From NCBI GenBank assembly GCA_017459315.1, contig JAFUDD010000267.1, positions 1 to 13,205 of the forward strand: a stretch of 13,205 nt of DNA, read 5' to 3'. This DNA is from Clostridia bacterium (lineage in GTDB: Bacteria > Bacillota_A > Clostridia > Christensenellales > CAG-138). The position numbers and the translations under genes were made by a program. The notes under the pieces were generated by a model that had not been told where the DNA came from, did not search any database, and saw nothing but the letters and a program-made list of their open reading frames with translations. Shown piece by piece: positions 1 to 7,177 of the stretch. How positions within the stretch are numbered: position 1 is the stretch's first letter; every line of letters begins with the position of its first letter.

Positions 1-1
1 C

Positions 2-1021
2 AACAAGAGCTATGAGCTGACCCGCCGCTGGAACATGTGCGCCGTGATCACCGACGGCACCGCCGTGCTGGGCCTGGGCAACATCGGCCCCGAGGCCGGC
101 ATGCCCGTCATGGAGGGCAAGTGCGTGCTGTTCAAGTCGTTCGGCGACGTGGACGCGTTCCCGCTTTGCATCAAGTCGCATGACGTGGACGAGATCGTGA
201 ACACGATCTACCTGCTGTCCGGCTCCTTCGGCGGCGTGAACTTAGAGGACATTTCCGCGCCCCGCTGCTTTGAGATCGAGCGCAAGCTCAAGGAAAAGTG
301 CGATATTCCGATCTTCCACGACGATCAGCACGGCACCGCCGTCATTACGCTCGCGGGCCTCACGAACGCGCTGAAGGTTGTGGGCAAGAAGAAAGAGGAC
401 GTGAAGGTCGTCACTTCCGGCGCGGGCGCCGCGGCGATCTCGATCGTCAAGCTGCTGCTTTCCGCCGGCTTCAAACATATCACGATGTGCGACCGCAAGG
501 GCGCGATCTATAAGGGCCGCGACGGTCTGAACTGGATCAAGGAGGAGATGGCGGAGGTCACGAACCTCGAGCACAAGGCGGGCAGCCTGGCCGATCAGCT
601 GGTCGGCGCGGATGTGTTCATCGGCGTTTCGGCGCCGAACACCGTCACGACCGAGATGGTCAAGACGATGAACCGCGACGCGATCATCTTTGCCTGCGCA
701 AACCCGACGCCGGAAATCTTCCCGGACGATGCGAAGGCGGGCGGCGCCAAGGTCATTGCGACCGGCAGAAGCGACTTCCCGAACCAGATCAACAACGTTC
801 TTGCGTTCCCGGGCATCTTCCGCGGCACGTTCGATGTGCGCGCCTCCGATATCAATGAGGAAATGAAGATGGCGGCGGCGCAGGCGCTGGCCGACCTGAT
901 CTCCGATGAGGAGCTTTCCGCCGACTACATCATCCCCGCCGCGTTTGATAAGCGCGTCGGTCCCGCCGTGGCAAAGGCGGTCGCGGAAGCGGCGCGCAAG
1001 TCCGGCGTTGCCAGAATTTAA
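2..1021 (+). CDS. NAD(P)-dependent malic enzyme, 5' end cut by the window
   Basis: Oxidatively decarboxylates malate to pyruvate with reduction of NAD(P) in the cytoplasm. The frame is already open at base 2, and 339 residues are visible up to the TAA at 1019-1021. Bacterial malic enzymes of the short type are about 390 residues, so roughly 50 N-terminal residues lie outside. The signature VITDGTAVLGLGNIGPEAG is at visible residues 15-33. The metal-binding acids are in LEDI (about 81-84) and FHDDQHGTA (about 105-113). The dinucleotide-binding glycine motif SGAGAAA is at about 139-145, and CANPTPEI and TGRSDFPNQINN follow. There is no phosphotransacetylase-like extension, so this is the short form. 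NAD versus NADP preference cannot be read with confidence. iolE starts 33 bases downstream with no terminator between, suggesting one transcript. Confidence 0.95.
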   Translation, partial: NKSYELTRRWNMCAVITDGTAVLGLGNIGPEAGMPVMEGKCVLFKSFGDVDAFPLCIKSHDVDEIVNTIYLLSGSFGGVNLEDISAPRCFEIERKLKEKCDIPIFHDDQHGTAVITLAGLTNALKVVGKKKEDVKVVTSGAGAAAISIVKLLLSAGFKHITMCDRKGAIYKGRDGLNWIKEEMAEVTNLEHKAGSLADQLVGADVFIGVSAPNTVTTEMVKTMNRDAIIFACANPTPEIFPDDAKAGGAKVIATGRSDFPNQINNVLAFPGIFRGTFDVRASDINEEMKMAAAQALADLISDEELSADYIIPAAFDKRVGPAVAKAVAEAARKSGVARI

Positions 1022-1054
1022 CGGAACGGTAAACCGAAAGGAGTTTAATACACT

Positions 1055-1963
1055 ATGGCTATGTTCAACAAGGAAAAGGTACACCTCGGCATCGCACCCA
1101 TCGGCTGGTGCAACGACGATATGCCGGAGCTCGGCGCGGAGAATACGTTCCGTCAGACCGTCTCCGAAATGGCGCTCGCGGGCTTCACGGGCTGCGAGAT
1201 CGGCAACAAGTATCCGAAGGACCCGAAGGAATTGAAGTGGGAGCTCGATCTTCGCGGGATGCGCATTGCGAGCCGCTGGTTCTCGTCGTTCCTGCTCACC
1301 AAGCCCTTGGAGGAAAACATTGCGGAGTTCAATAAGGAACTGGACTTCTTGGCCGCCGTCGGCGCAAACCGCATCAACGTTTCCGAGCAGAGCTATTCGA
1401 TCCAGGGGCAGACCGAAACGCCGATCCTCACGGGCGGCCATAAGCACGTGATGAACGACGAGGAATGGGATCGTCTGTGCAAGGGCCTCGACGCGCTCGG
1501 CAAGATCGCCGTGGAACGCGGCTTCAAGCTCTGCTTCCATCATCACATGGGCACCGTCGTGCAGACCGCCGAGGAGACGGATCGCATGATGGCGAACACC
1601 GATCCGCGCTACGTCTTCCTGTGCTACGATACCGGTCACTTCACGTTCGCGGGCGAGGATCCCCTGACGATGCTCAAAAAGTACGTGGATCGCGTCGGCC
1701 ATGTCCACCTCAAGGATATGCGTCTCCCGGTCGTCGAGGAAGCAAGAAAGAACAACTGGTCGTTCCTGACCGCCGTGCGCAACGGCGCGTTCACGGTTCC
1801 CGGCGACGGCGACGTGGACTTCGACCCGGTGTTCAAGGTGCTGTCCGACGCGCACTATGAGGGCTGGCTGCTTGTCGAGGCGGAGCAGGATCCCGCCAAG
1901 GCAAACCCGCTCGAATACGCGATCAAGGGCCGCAAGTATATCGCGGAGCATACCGGTCTGTAA
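1055..1963 (+). CDS. iolE: Inosose dehydratase (2-keto-myo-inositol dehydratase) IolE
   Basis: Removes water from 2-keto-myo-inositol to give 3D-(3,5/4)-trihydroxycyclohexane-1,2-dione, the second step of inositol catabolism. The product is 302 residues, close to the usual family length of about 297. It is a xylose-isomerase-like TIM barrel. The start LGIAPIGWCNDDMPELG is typical of IolE. Probable metal and substrate ligands are in INVSEQ (107-112), FHHHMGTVVQT (161-171), YDTGHF (191-196), GHVHLKD (215-221) and the Glu of LLVEAEQD (272-279). ATG at 1055 is chosen because an AAAGGAG site lies about 11 bases before it and because it fits family length. iolB follows after only 9 bases, so the two are almost certainly cotranscribed. 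Identity as IolE is firm; the ligand assignments are inferred from the fold. Confidence 0.94.
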   Translation: MAMFNKEKVHLGIAPIGWCNDDMPELGAENTFRQTVSEMALAGFTGCEIGNKYPKDPKELKWELDLRGMRIASRWFSSFLLTKPLEENIAEFNKELDFLAAVGANRINVSEQSYSIQGQTETPILTGGHKHVMNDEEWDRLCKGLDALGKIAVERGFKLCFHHHMGTVVQTAEETDRMMANTDPRYVFLCYDTGHFTFAGEDPLTMLKKYVDRVGHVHLKDMRLPVVEEARKNNWSFLTAVRNGAFTVPGDGDVDFDPVFKVLSDAHYEGWLLVEAEQDPAKANPLEYAIKGRKYIAEHTGL

Positions 1964-1972
1964 GGAGCGATT

Positions 1973-2764
1973 ATGTATTTTACCAAGGAAATCCGCCGCG
2001 GGTATAACGCGTATATCGACGCCGCGGTTGACGATCTCGGCACGCAGATGGACGTCGGCCTGCTCGTGATGGAGGACGGCGATACCTATACCATCGAAGC
2101 CGATGAAAAGGAAACCGCCGTTCTGCTGTTTGAAGGCAAGGTCACGTTCCGCTATGCGGACAAGACCGTGGAGGGCGACCGGCCGGACTGCTTCCGGCAC
2201 GAGGCCTACTGCCTGCTCGCCCCGCATCACACGAAGATCGAGCTTACCGCGCACAGCCATGCGGAGGTGTACATCCAGCGCACGGTCAACGAGCGCGATT
2301 ATGAGCCCGTCATGTACACGCCGGAAACGGTGCAGGTGCAGCACGCGGGCGCGAACGGCGAGCTGATGGGCGCGATGCGCCGCGAGATCAAGACGTTCTT
2401 CGATTATGAGAACGCGCCGTTTTCGAACATGGTGCTCGGCGAGGTGCTGAACTTCCCGGGCAAGTGGTCGAGCTACCCGCCGCATCATCATCCGCAGCCG
2501 GAGGTATATTTCTATCGCTTCGATTACCCGCAGGGCTTCGGTGCGGGCTTTGCGAACGGCGAGATCTATAAGACCGGGCATAACGGCTGCGCGGTCATCA
2601 ACCACGGCTTCCATTCGCAGGCGGCCGCCCCCGGCTATGCCATGTGCTACGCGTGGGGCATCCGGCACCTCGACGGCGATCCGTGGCAGAAGACGCGCAT
2701 CGACGATCCGGAGCATTCGTGGCTCTGGAAGGCCGACGCCAACGAGCATATCTTCAAGGGCTGA
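1973..2764 (+). CDS. iolB: 5-deoxy-glucuronate isomerase IolB
   Basis: Converts 5-deoxy-D-glucuronate into 2-deoxy-5-keto-D-gluconate, the fourth step of inositol catabolism, after IolD. The product is 263 residues, slightly below the usual 270. It is a two-cupin KduI/IolB family protein. The C-terminal cupin carries the metal-site cluster SSYPPHHHPQPEVYFYRF (166-183) and the second half NHGFHS (210-215), followed by the characteristic AAPGYAMCYAWGIRHLDG region (218-235). The N-terminal cupin half shows APHHTKIEL and HSHAEVYIQRT. ATG at 1973 has a TAAGGAG site 6 bases upstream that overlaps the iolE stop, pointing to tight coupling. The order iolE-iolB-iolD differs from the biochemical order. 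A 250-bp gap containing hairpins separates it from iolD. Confidence 0.93.
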   Translation: MYFTKEIRRGYNAYIDAAVDDLGTQMDVGLLVMEDGDTYTIEADEKETAVLLFEGKVTFRYADKTVEGDRPDCFRHEAYCLLAPHHTKIELTAHSHAEVYIQRTVNERDYEPVMYTPETVQVQHAGANGELMGAMRREIKTFFDYENAPFSNMVLGEVLNFPGKWSSYPPHHHPQPEVYFYRFDYPQGFGAGFANGEIYKTGHNGCAVINHGFHSQAAAPGYAMCYAWGIRHLDGDPWQKTRIDDPEHSWLWKADANEHIFKG

Positions 2765-2785
2765 TTGGATGGACAGGGAGAGAAT

Positions 2786-2819
2786 GTTCCTTTTTCTTCC
2801 ACGGTGAAGAAAAAGGAAC
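2786..2819. repeat. Perfect 14-bp hairpin, pyrimidine/purine arms
   Basis: The left arm GTTCCTTTTTCTTC (2786-2799) is the exact reverse complement of 2806-2819, with a 6-base loop CACGGT. It lies 22 bases after the iolB stop. No T-run follows on the plus strand; instead an A/G-rich stretch with GAAAAAGAA (2821-2829) follows, so it does not look like an ordinary intrinsic terminator. A second, related hairpin lies at 2914-2947. Confidence 0.7.
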
Positions 2820-2913
2820 CGAAAAAGAAGCCGGAGAAAGGGAATATCCACCGGCATCGCTCCCTTGAAAAATCTTGTTTCATCCCCAAAAAATCCCTGC
2901 TTTCTTTTCTTGG

Positions 2914-2947
2914 TTCTTCTTTTCTTTCCCATGAAAGAAAAGAAGAA
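2914..2947. repeat. Perfect 15-bp hairpin, pyrimidine/purine arms
   Basis: The left arm TTCTTCTTTTCTTTC (2914-2928) is the exact reverse complement of 2933-2947, with a 4-base loop CCAT. As with the hairpin at 2786-2819, it is followed at once by GAAAAAGAA and an A/G-rich tail, so the two appear to be diverged copies of one element. It ends 57 bases before the iolD ribosome site. Possible roles are an RNA stability or processing element in the iol transcript, or copies of a dispersed intergenic repeat. Confidence 0.7.
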
Positions 2948-3004
2948 TGAAAAAGAACTGAAAGAGAAAAGAATGACAACATCCCCACTCGACCATCATT
3001 CCAC

Positions 3005-3010
3005 AGGAGG
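3005..3010 (+). promoter_or_regulatory. Ribosome binding site that sets the iolD start
   Basis: AGGAGG, complementary to the 16S rRNA 3' end, lies 4 bases before ATG 3015. The reading frame stays open back to an ATG at 2865, but that would translate the hairpin repeat. This site and family length both favour 3015. Confidence 0.8.
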
Positions 3011-3014
3011 AAAC

Positions 3015-4937
3015 ATGAAAACCGTTCGTTTAACCATGGCGCAGGCATTGGTGCGCTTCTTGGAAAACCAGTATATCGCCTACGACGGACAGGAGCATCC
3101 GTTCGTTGAGGGCGTGATCATGCTGCCGGGCCACGGCAACGTCGTCGGCCTCGGTCAGGCGCTGCGGCAGGAGACGAAGCGTCTGAAGGTGTGGCAGGGC
3201 AAGAACGAGCAGGGCATGGCGCATACCGCCGTCGCGTTTGCGAAGCAGATGAAGCGCAAAAAGATCATCGCCGTCACGTCGTCTGTCGGCCCCGGCGCCG
3301 CGAACATGGTGACCGCCGCCGCGACCGCCACCGCGAACAACATCCCCGTGCTGATTTTGCCCGGCGACGTGTACGCCTGCCGTCAGCCCGACCCCGTTTT
3401 GCAGCAGATCGAGCAGGTGCATGACCTGTCCATCTCGACCAACGACGCGTTCCGTGCGGTCTGCCGCTATTGGGACCGCATCGTGCGCCCCGAACAGCTG
3501 ATGAGCGCCATGATCTCCGCGTTCCGCGTGCTGACCGATCCCGCCAATACCGGCGCGGTCTGCATTGCAATCCCGCAGGATGTCGAGGGCGAAGCGTATG
3601 ACTACCCCGAATCCTTCTTCCGTAAGCGCGTCCACCGCCTTGCGCGGCGCGTGCCCGACGCCGAAGCAATCGAGGAAGCCGCAGCGGTCATCAAGGCTGC
3701 CAAGAAGCCGCTTTTGATCTGCGGCGGCGGCGTCCGTTACAGCGAAGCGCATAAGGAATTTCAGGCCTTTGCCGAAGCCACGGGCATTCCGTTCGGCGAG
3801 ACGCAGGCCGGCAAGAGCGCGCTGCTGTACGACCATCCGCTGAACCTCGGCGGCATCGGCGTGACCGGCTGCTCCGCGGCGAACGAGATCGCTAAGGAAG
3901 CTGACGTGATCATCGGCGTCGGCACCCGCTATACCGACTTTACGACCTCCTCGAAGTGGCTGTTTAGGGACGATGCGAAGTTCGTCAACATCAACGTGTC
4001 CGACTTCCAGGCCTTAAAGCTCGAAGCCGTGCCGGTCGTGGCGGACGCCAAGCGCGCGCTGCCGCTGCTGCTCGATGCGCTCGACGGCTACAAAGCCCCG
4101 TATACCACGGAGGTCAAGGAAGCCCGCGACCGCTGGTTCAAGGAGCTCGACCGTTTGCAGCACATCACCTACGGCCCCGGCTATGTCCCGGAGGTCAACG
4201 ACGCGAACGCCGCGAGCGCGGATCGCTTCGCCAAGGATCTGGATGCGAACCTCACGCAGACCACCGTGCTCGGCGCGATCAACTTTGCCATCGACCCGAA
4301 CGATGTCGCCATCGGCTCGGCGGGCTCGCTGCCCGGCGATATGCAGCGCATGTGGTGCGCGCGCGGGATCGACACGTATAACATGGAATACGGCTATTCC
4401 TGCATGGGCTATGAGATCTCCGGCGCGCTCGGCGTGAAGTACGCCATCGGCGACCGCGACGTGTATGCCATGGTCGGCGACGGCAGCTTCATCATGCTGC
4501 ATTCCGAGCTGTTAACCGCCGTGCAGGAGCATAAGAAGATCAACGTCTGCGTGTTCAACAACGCGTCGTTCGGCTGCATCAACAACCTGCAGGTCGGCCA
4601 CGGCAACCAGACGCTCTGCACCGAGCTGCGCTTCAGAGGCGAGGACGGCGAACACTCCGGCAAGTTCATGCCTGTGGACTTTGCGAAGATCGCCGAGGGC
4701 TACGGCTGCAAGGCGTACACGATCCACACCGTCGAGGAACTTTTGGCCGCGATCAAGGAAGCCAAGACCATCGAGGGCGTCCCGGTCGTCTACGATATCC
4801 GTGTTTTGCCGAAGTCGATGACCGAGGGCTACGGCTCCTGGTGGCGCGTCGGCGACACCGAGGTTTCCGAGAATCCCAAGAACCTCGAAGCCTACGCCGA
4901 TCACCTTGCGCATGTCAAGGATGCCAGAAAGTATTGA
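3015..4937 (+). CDS. iolD: 3D-(3,5/4)-trihydroxycyclohexane-1,2-dione acylhydrolase IolD
   Basis: Thiamine-diphosphate-dependent hydrolase that opens the inositol-derived ring to give 5-deoxy-D-glucuronate, the step between IolE and IolB. From ATG 3015 the product is 640 residues, the normal IolD length. The N-terminal pyrimidine-binding domain shows [17 protein letters not shown] (34-50) and [10 protein letters not shown] with the likely activating Glu at 65. A central domain follows (about 215-400). The C-terminal diphosphate-binding domain has the TPP motif GDG (488-490) to NN (515-516) with [12 protein letters not shown] between. The end, [15 protein letters not shown], is typical of IolD. 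It is the last gene of the iol run and is followed by a strong terminator at 4959-4982. No convincing sigma-A promoter was found in the 250-bp gap before it, so it is probably read through from upstream. Confidence 0.95.
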   Translation: MKTVRLTMAQALVRFLENQYIAYDGQEHPFVEGVIMLPGHGNVVGLGQALRQETKRLKVWQGKNEQGMAHTAVAFAKQMKRKKIIAVTSSVGPGAANMVTAAATATANNIPVLILPGDVYACRQPDPVLQQIEQVHDLSISTNDAFRAVCRYWDRIVRPEQLMSAMISAFRVLTDPANTGAVCIAIPQDVEGEAYDYPESFFRKRVHRLARRVPDAEAIEEAAAVIKAAKKPLLICGGGVRYSEAHKEFQAFAEATGIPFGETQAGKSALLYDHPLNLGGIGVTGCSAANEIAKEADVIIGVGTRYTDFTTSSKWLFRDDAKFVNINVSDFQALKLEAVPVVADAKRALPLLLDALDGYKAPYTTEVKEARDRWFKELDRLQHITYGPGYVPEVNDANAASADRFAKDLDANLTQTTVLGAINFAIDPNDVAIGSAGSLPGDMQRMWCARGIDTYNMEYGYSCMGYEISGALGVKYAIGDRDVYAMVGDGSFIMLHSELLTAVQEHKKINVCVFNNASFGCINNLQVGHGNQTLCTELRFRGEDGEHSGKFMPVDFAKIAEGYGCKAYTIHTVEELLAAIKEAKTIEGVPVVYDIRVLPKSMTEGYGSWWRVGDTEVSENPKNLEAYADHLAHVKDARKY

Positions 4938-4958
4938 TTCCTTCCAAAACCGAAAATG

Positions 4959-4982
4959 CCGCCCTGCTGTGAAGCAGGGCGG
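4959..4982. terminator. Intrinsic terminator of the iol operon, probably bidirectional
   Basis: Perfect 10-bp GC-rich stem: CCGCCCTGCT (4959-4968) pairs with AGCAGGGCGG (4973-4982) around a GTGA loop. On the plus strand TTCTCTTTTT follows (4983-4992), ideal for ending the iolD transcript. On the minus strand the stem is followed by CATTTTCGGTTTTGG, a weaker U-rich tail that may also end the convergent yolD-like transcript, whose stop codon is only 12 bases away. Confidence 0.92.
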
Positions 4983-4994
4983 TTCTCTTTTTGG

Positions 4995-5399
4995 CTACGG
5001 CTCCATGATCCGAAGCTCCGTAATGCTGTCGAGCGGCAGGCGCGTGCCGCCGGACAGGTACAGCTCCCCAAGCTGCACGCGCTTGGGAACGCCGGAGATC
5101 GTCACATAGCGCCCGCCGGATTTTTGCGCGTCGGGCACGAAATACGTGATCTCGCAGCGCGGGCGATCGGGGCAGGCCAGCACCTCGGTCAGCGTGCGGT
5201 TCATGTCGGACTGCTGCTCCTCGCCGGGCGGGGCAAAGCTGTCGGTCCAGCGCCCCTGCTCGTCGATCATTTCGTCAAAGCCGGTCAGCGCGGCAAACGG
5301 CGCGAACTGCGCTGCGCGCTTATACAGCTCCATCGGGCGGTGGCGGGTCGAGATCGGACGCGGGACATGCAGAATATCCGCATACCGATCCAGACTCAT
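4995..5399 (-). CDS. YolD-like family protein, partner of the Y-family polymerase
   Basis: A 134-residue protein of the YolD-like family, whose genes commonly lie beside UvrX/DinB-type translesion polymerase genes in Firmicutes; the biochemical role of the family is unsettled. The N-terminal half has the conserved block LYKRAAQFAPFAALTGFDEM (25-44). The C-terminal half has the small beta-rich YolD core, GGRYVTISGVPKRVQLGELY and LPLDSITELRI. Its ATG (5399-5397) shares bases with the TGA of the small ORF at 5396-5515. Only a weak SD-like AGGGA lies upstream, 12 bases before ATG, so translation probably depends on coupling to upstream reading. The TAG stop at 4995-4997 converges on iolD, with a shared terminator between them. 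Confidence 0.88.
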   Translation of the reverse strand: MSLDRYADILHVPRPISTRHRPMELYKRAAQFAPFAALTGFDEMIDEQGRWTDSFAPPGEEQQSDMNRTLTEVLACPDRPRCEITYFVPDAQKSGGRYVTISGVPKRVQLGELYLSGGTRLPLDSITELRIMEP

Positions 5400-5515
5400 A
5401 CGCTGTCGGCATCCCTTTTGATAAGTGTGCCCGAAAGCGCCGAAAGCCCGACTGCGCCGATGCAGCGCCGCCGCACAGCGGGGACGGCGGGGCGGGGATA
5501 GCGGGAATGGTTCAT
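5396..5515 (-). CDS. Possible 39-aa basic peptide between polymerase and YolD genes
   Basis: A short frame starts MNHSRYPRPAVPAVRRRC and ends LIKRDADSV. Its ATG (5515-5513) overlaps the polymerase TGA as ATGA, and its own TGA overlaps the YolD ATG as ATGA. A GGAGG lies 9 bases before its start, inside the polymerase 3' end. That GGAGG is also part of codons for the Gly-Gly-His end typical of this polymerase family, so its presence is not independent proof of a start. The peptide is rich in Arg and Pro, has no recognised domain and no membrane segment. It could be a real coupled peptide, a leader that carries ribosomes from the polymerase to YolD, or chance. Conservation in relatives would settle it. 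Confidence 0.4.
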   Translation of the reverse strand: MNHSRYPRPAVPAVRRRCIGAVGLSALSGTLIKRDADSV

Positions 5516-7014
5516 GCTCTGTGTCCTCCGATCTGGGCGTTCCGCTCGATGGTCGTACCGCCCTTTTTCAAATTCATGCCCTTGATAATCGCGTTCTTGC
5601 CGTATTTTTTGCGCATCGCAATCGCGGCCAGCTGCCCGCGGCGCTCCTTGTCGAGCGCGGCGACGATGGCGGCCTCCCGCGCGTCGGCCTTTGCCGCGTC
5701 GTAAAACAGGTCGATCTGCTCGATCTCCTTTTTCGGCACGTCCCGTTCGCGCAGAACGTGGTTCGCCACAAGGAACACGCGCCGGATCGACAGCCCCGGC
5801 AGCGCGATCCTGTCGTACAGCGTAAGCGCCGTTTTTCGCAGCACCGCGCCGCTTGACAAAAACCGTTCCAGGTTCATCGACCCGTGCGACGGCTTCGGCA
5901 CCGGGCGCGCATAGTGATCCCACACGATTGGGCCGCTAAAACGCAGCAGCCGATCCGGGTCCTTGAGGTTTTCGGTGTCGTACCCGACCGACAGCACGAT
6001 CTGATCCGTCACAAGCCCCTTGGCGACCAGATCGAGCGCCAAAAGCTCCGCCATCTCCGCAATGATCAGCCGCCCCTCCTCGCGCGTGTACGAGCGCGGC
6101 AGCACCTGCCCGGTGCTGAGACTTTGCGATGCGGGCCGGTATTTTTTGATCTCCTCCATCGTGCACGGCTCATAACCCCACGCGTGGTCGATCAAAAGCT
6201 CCGCGTTGACGCCGAACATATCGTAGAGTAGGTCCTCATGCGTCAGCGAGCATTGCGCCACATCGCCCATCGTGAACATGCCGTGCGCCTCTAACTTTTT
6301 CGCGTAGCCGTGCCCGATGCGCCAAAAGTCCGTCAACGGCTGATGATCCCATAGCCGTTCTCGAAAGCTCTGCTCGTCCAGCTCCGAAAGCCGCACGCCG
6401 AATTCGTCGGGCGGGCTGTGCTTGGCGTCGATGTCCATCGCCACCTTGCATAAAAACAGGTTCGGCCCGATGCCCGCCGTCGCCGTGATGCCGGTCTCCT
6501 TCAGCACCGCCCGAATCAGCATCGTTGCGATCTCCCGCGCGGTCATGCGGTACATGAACAGGTAGTTCGTCACGTCGATGAACACCTCGTCCACCGAATA
6601 GACGTGGATATCCTCCGGCGCGATGTAGCGCAGGTAGATTTCGTATACCTTCGTCGAAACCGCAAGGTACTTCGCCATCTGCGGCCGCGCCACGATGTAA
6701 TCGAGCGCCAGCGACGGATCGGCCTTCAATTCGTGCGCAAAGTACGACTTGCCCTGCTGCCGCCGTTTGGACAGCATCGCCCGCCGCGCGTTGATCTCGC
6801 GCACCTTTTGGATCACCTCAAACAGCCGCGGCCGCCCCGGCACGCCCTCGGCCTTCAGCGGCGGCGACACCGCAAGGCAGATCGTCTGCTCGCTGCGCGT
6901 CGCGTCCGCCACGACAAGGTTCGCGTCCAGCGGGTCCAGCCCGCGTTCCACGCACTCCACCGAGGCGTAAAATGATTTCAGATCGATGGCAATATACGTT
7001 CGCTTCTGCTTCAT
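5512..7014 (-). CDS. Y-family translesion DNA polymerase, UvrX/UmuC type
   Basis: A 500-residue ImpB/MucB/SamB-type polymerase that would copy past DNA lesions with low fidelity. The N-terminal palm begins AIDLKSFYASVEC with catalytic Asp11 and steric-gate region Phe15/Tyr16. The second catalytic motif is YSVDEVFIDV (139-148), giving Asp142 and Glu143, where the commoner form is SIDEAFLD. A helix-hairpin-helix-like segment FWRIGHGYAKKLEAHGMFTM follows, then a little-finger domain (around 330-420). The C-terminal tail GKNAIIKGMNLKKGGTT to IGGHRA matches the UvrX/YqjW-like subgroup that pairs with YolD. ATG 7014 has a strong GGAAGGA site 7 bases upstream. It heads a damage-response operon with the YolD-like gene. 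No LexA box of the CGAAC-N4-GTTCG type was found in its promoter; a different palindrome is present there. Confidence 0.92.
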   Translation of the reverse strand: MKQKRTYIAIDLKSFYASVECVERGLDPLDANLVVADATRSEQTICLAVSPPLKAEGVPGRPRLFEVIQKVREINARRAMLSKRRQQGKSYFAHELKADPSLALDYIVARPQMAKYLAVSTKVYEIYLRYIAPEDIHVYSVDEVFIDVTNYLFMYRMTAREIATMLIRAVLKETGITATAGIGPNLFLCKVAMDIDAKHSPPDEFGVRLSELDEQSFRERLWDHQPLTDFWRIGHGYAKKLEAHGMFTMGDVAQCSLTHEDLLYDMFGVNAELLIDHAWGYEPCTMEEIKKYRPASQSLSTGQVLPRSYTREEGRLIIAEMAELLALDLVAKGLVTDQIVLSVGYDTENLKDPDRLLRFSGPIVWDHYARPVPKPSHGSMNLERFLSSGAVLRKTALTLYDRIALPGLSIRRVFLVANHVLRERDVPKKEIEQIDLFYDAAKADAREAAIVAALDKERRGQLAAIAMRKKYGKNAIIKGMNLKKGGTTIERNAQIGGHRA

Positions 7015-7039
7015 ATCTGCGTCCTTCCTTTTCGATAAA

Positions 7040-7068
7040 AGTATACCATAAAAGGATTTTTCTGAAAA
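7040..7068 (-). promoter_or_regulatory. Sigma-A promoter of the polymerase operon
   Basis: On the minus strand, TTTTCA (7068-7063; 4/6 to consensus) and TATACT (7045-7040; 5/6) are separated by 17 bases. The -10 box is about 26 bases before the polymerase ATG, giving a short leader that includes the GGAAGGA ribosome site. Confidence 0.6.
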
Positions 7069-7075
7069 GTCCTTT
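7051..7075. promoter_or_regulatory. 25-bp near-perfect palindrome over the polymerase promoter, candidate operator
   Basis: Arms 7051-7062 (AAAGGATTTTTC) and 7064-7075 (GAAAAGTCCTTT) are reverse complements at 11 of 12 positions around the single base 7063. The palindrome covers the -35 hexamer and most of the spacer, where a dimeric repressor would block polymerase binding. The loop would be only one base, so a DNA operator fits better than an RNA hairpin. Confidence 0.5.
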
Positions 7076-7136
7076 ACGGTAAATATTTATCATTTATTTT
7101 GTGAACATCGCGGAGGAAGGAATTGCCAAAAAGAAA

Positions 7137-7162
7137 AGCGGTTCGCCCGTAAGCGAACCGCT
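7137..7162 (-). terminator. Intrinsic terminator of the lipoprotein gene
   Basis: On the minus strand the 10-bp stem AGCGGTTCGC / GCGAACCGCT with loop TTACGG is followed by TTTCTTTTT (7136-7128 read leftward). It lies 15 bases past the lipoprotein TAA. The stem core GGTTCGC/GCGAACC recurs in the terminator at 11658-11688. Confidence 0.85.
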
Positions 7163-7177
7163 GTGTCCGTGCTGAAT

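Noticed and set aside
2806..2830. Terminator for iolB at the first hairpin
   Set aside because: No T-run follows on the plus strand; the stem is followed by CCGAAAAAGAAG. A role as terminator is not supported.
242..2932. An 896-codon open frame on the minus strand across malic enzyme, iolE and iolB
   Set aside because: It is antisense to three clearly recognised genes, is rich in Arg, His, Leu and Val as expected of a GC-rich shadow frame, and has no recognisable domain.
2765..2950. Short Lys-rich ORF in the iolB-iolD gap
   Set aside because: It is the reading of the pyrimidine/purine hairpins, with no ribosome site and no family resemblance.
2865..3014. N-terminal extension of iolD by 50 residues from ATG 2865
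   Set aside because: The extension translates the hairpin repeat into a Phe/Leu then Lys/Glu run that only mimics a signal peptide; AGGAGG before 3015 and the family length of about 640 support the shorter form.
3030..3836. 268-codon minus-strand frame inside iolD
   Set aside because: Shadow frame antisense to a firmly identified gene; composition is typical of GC-rich antisense reading.
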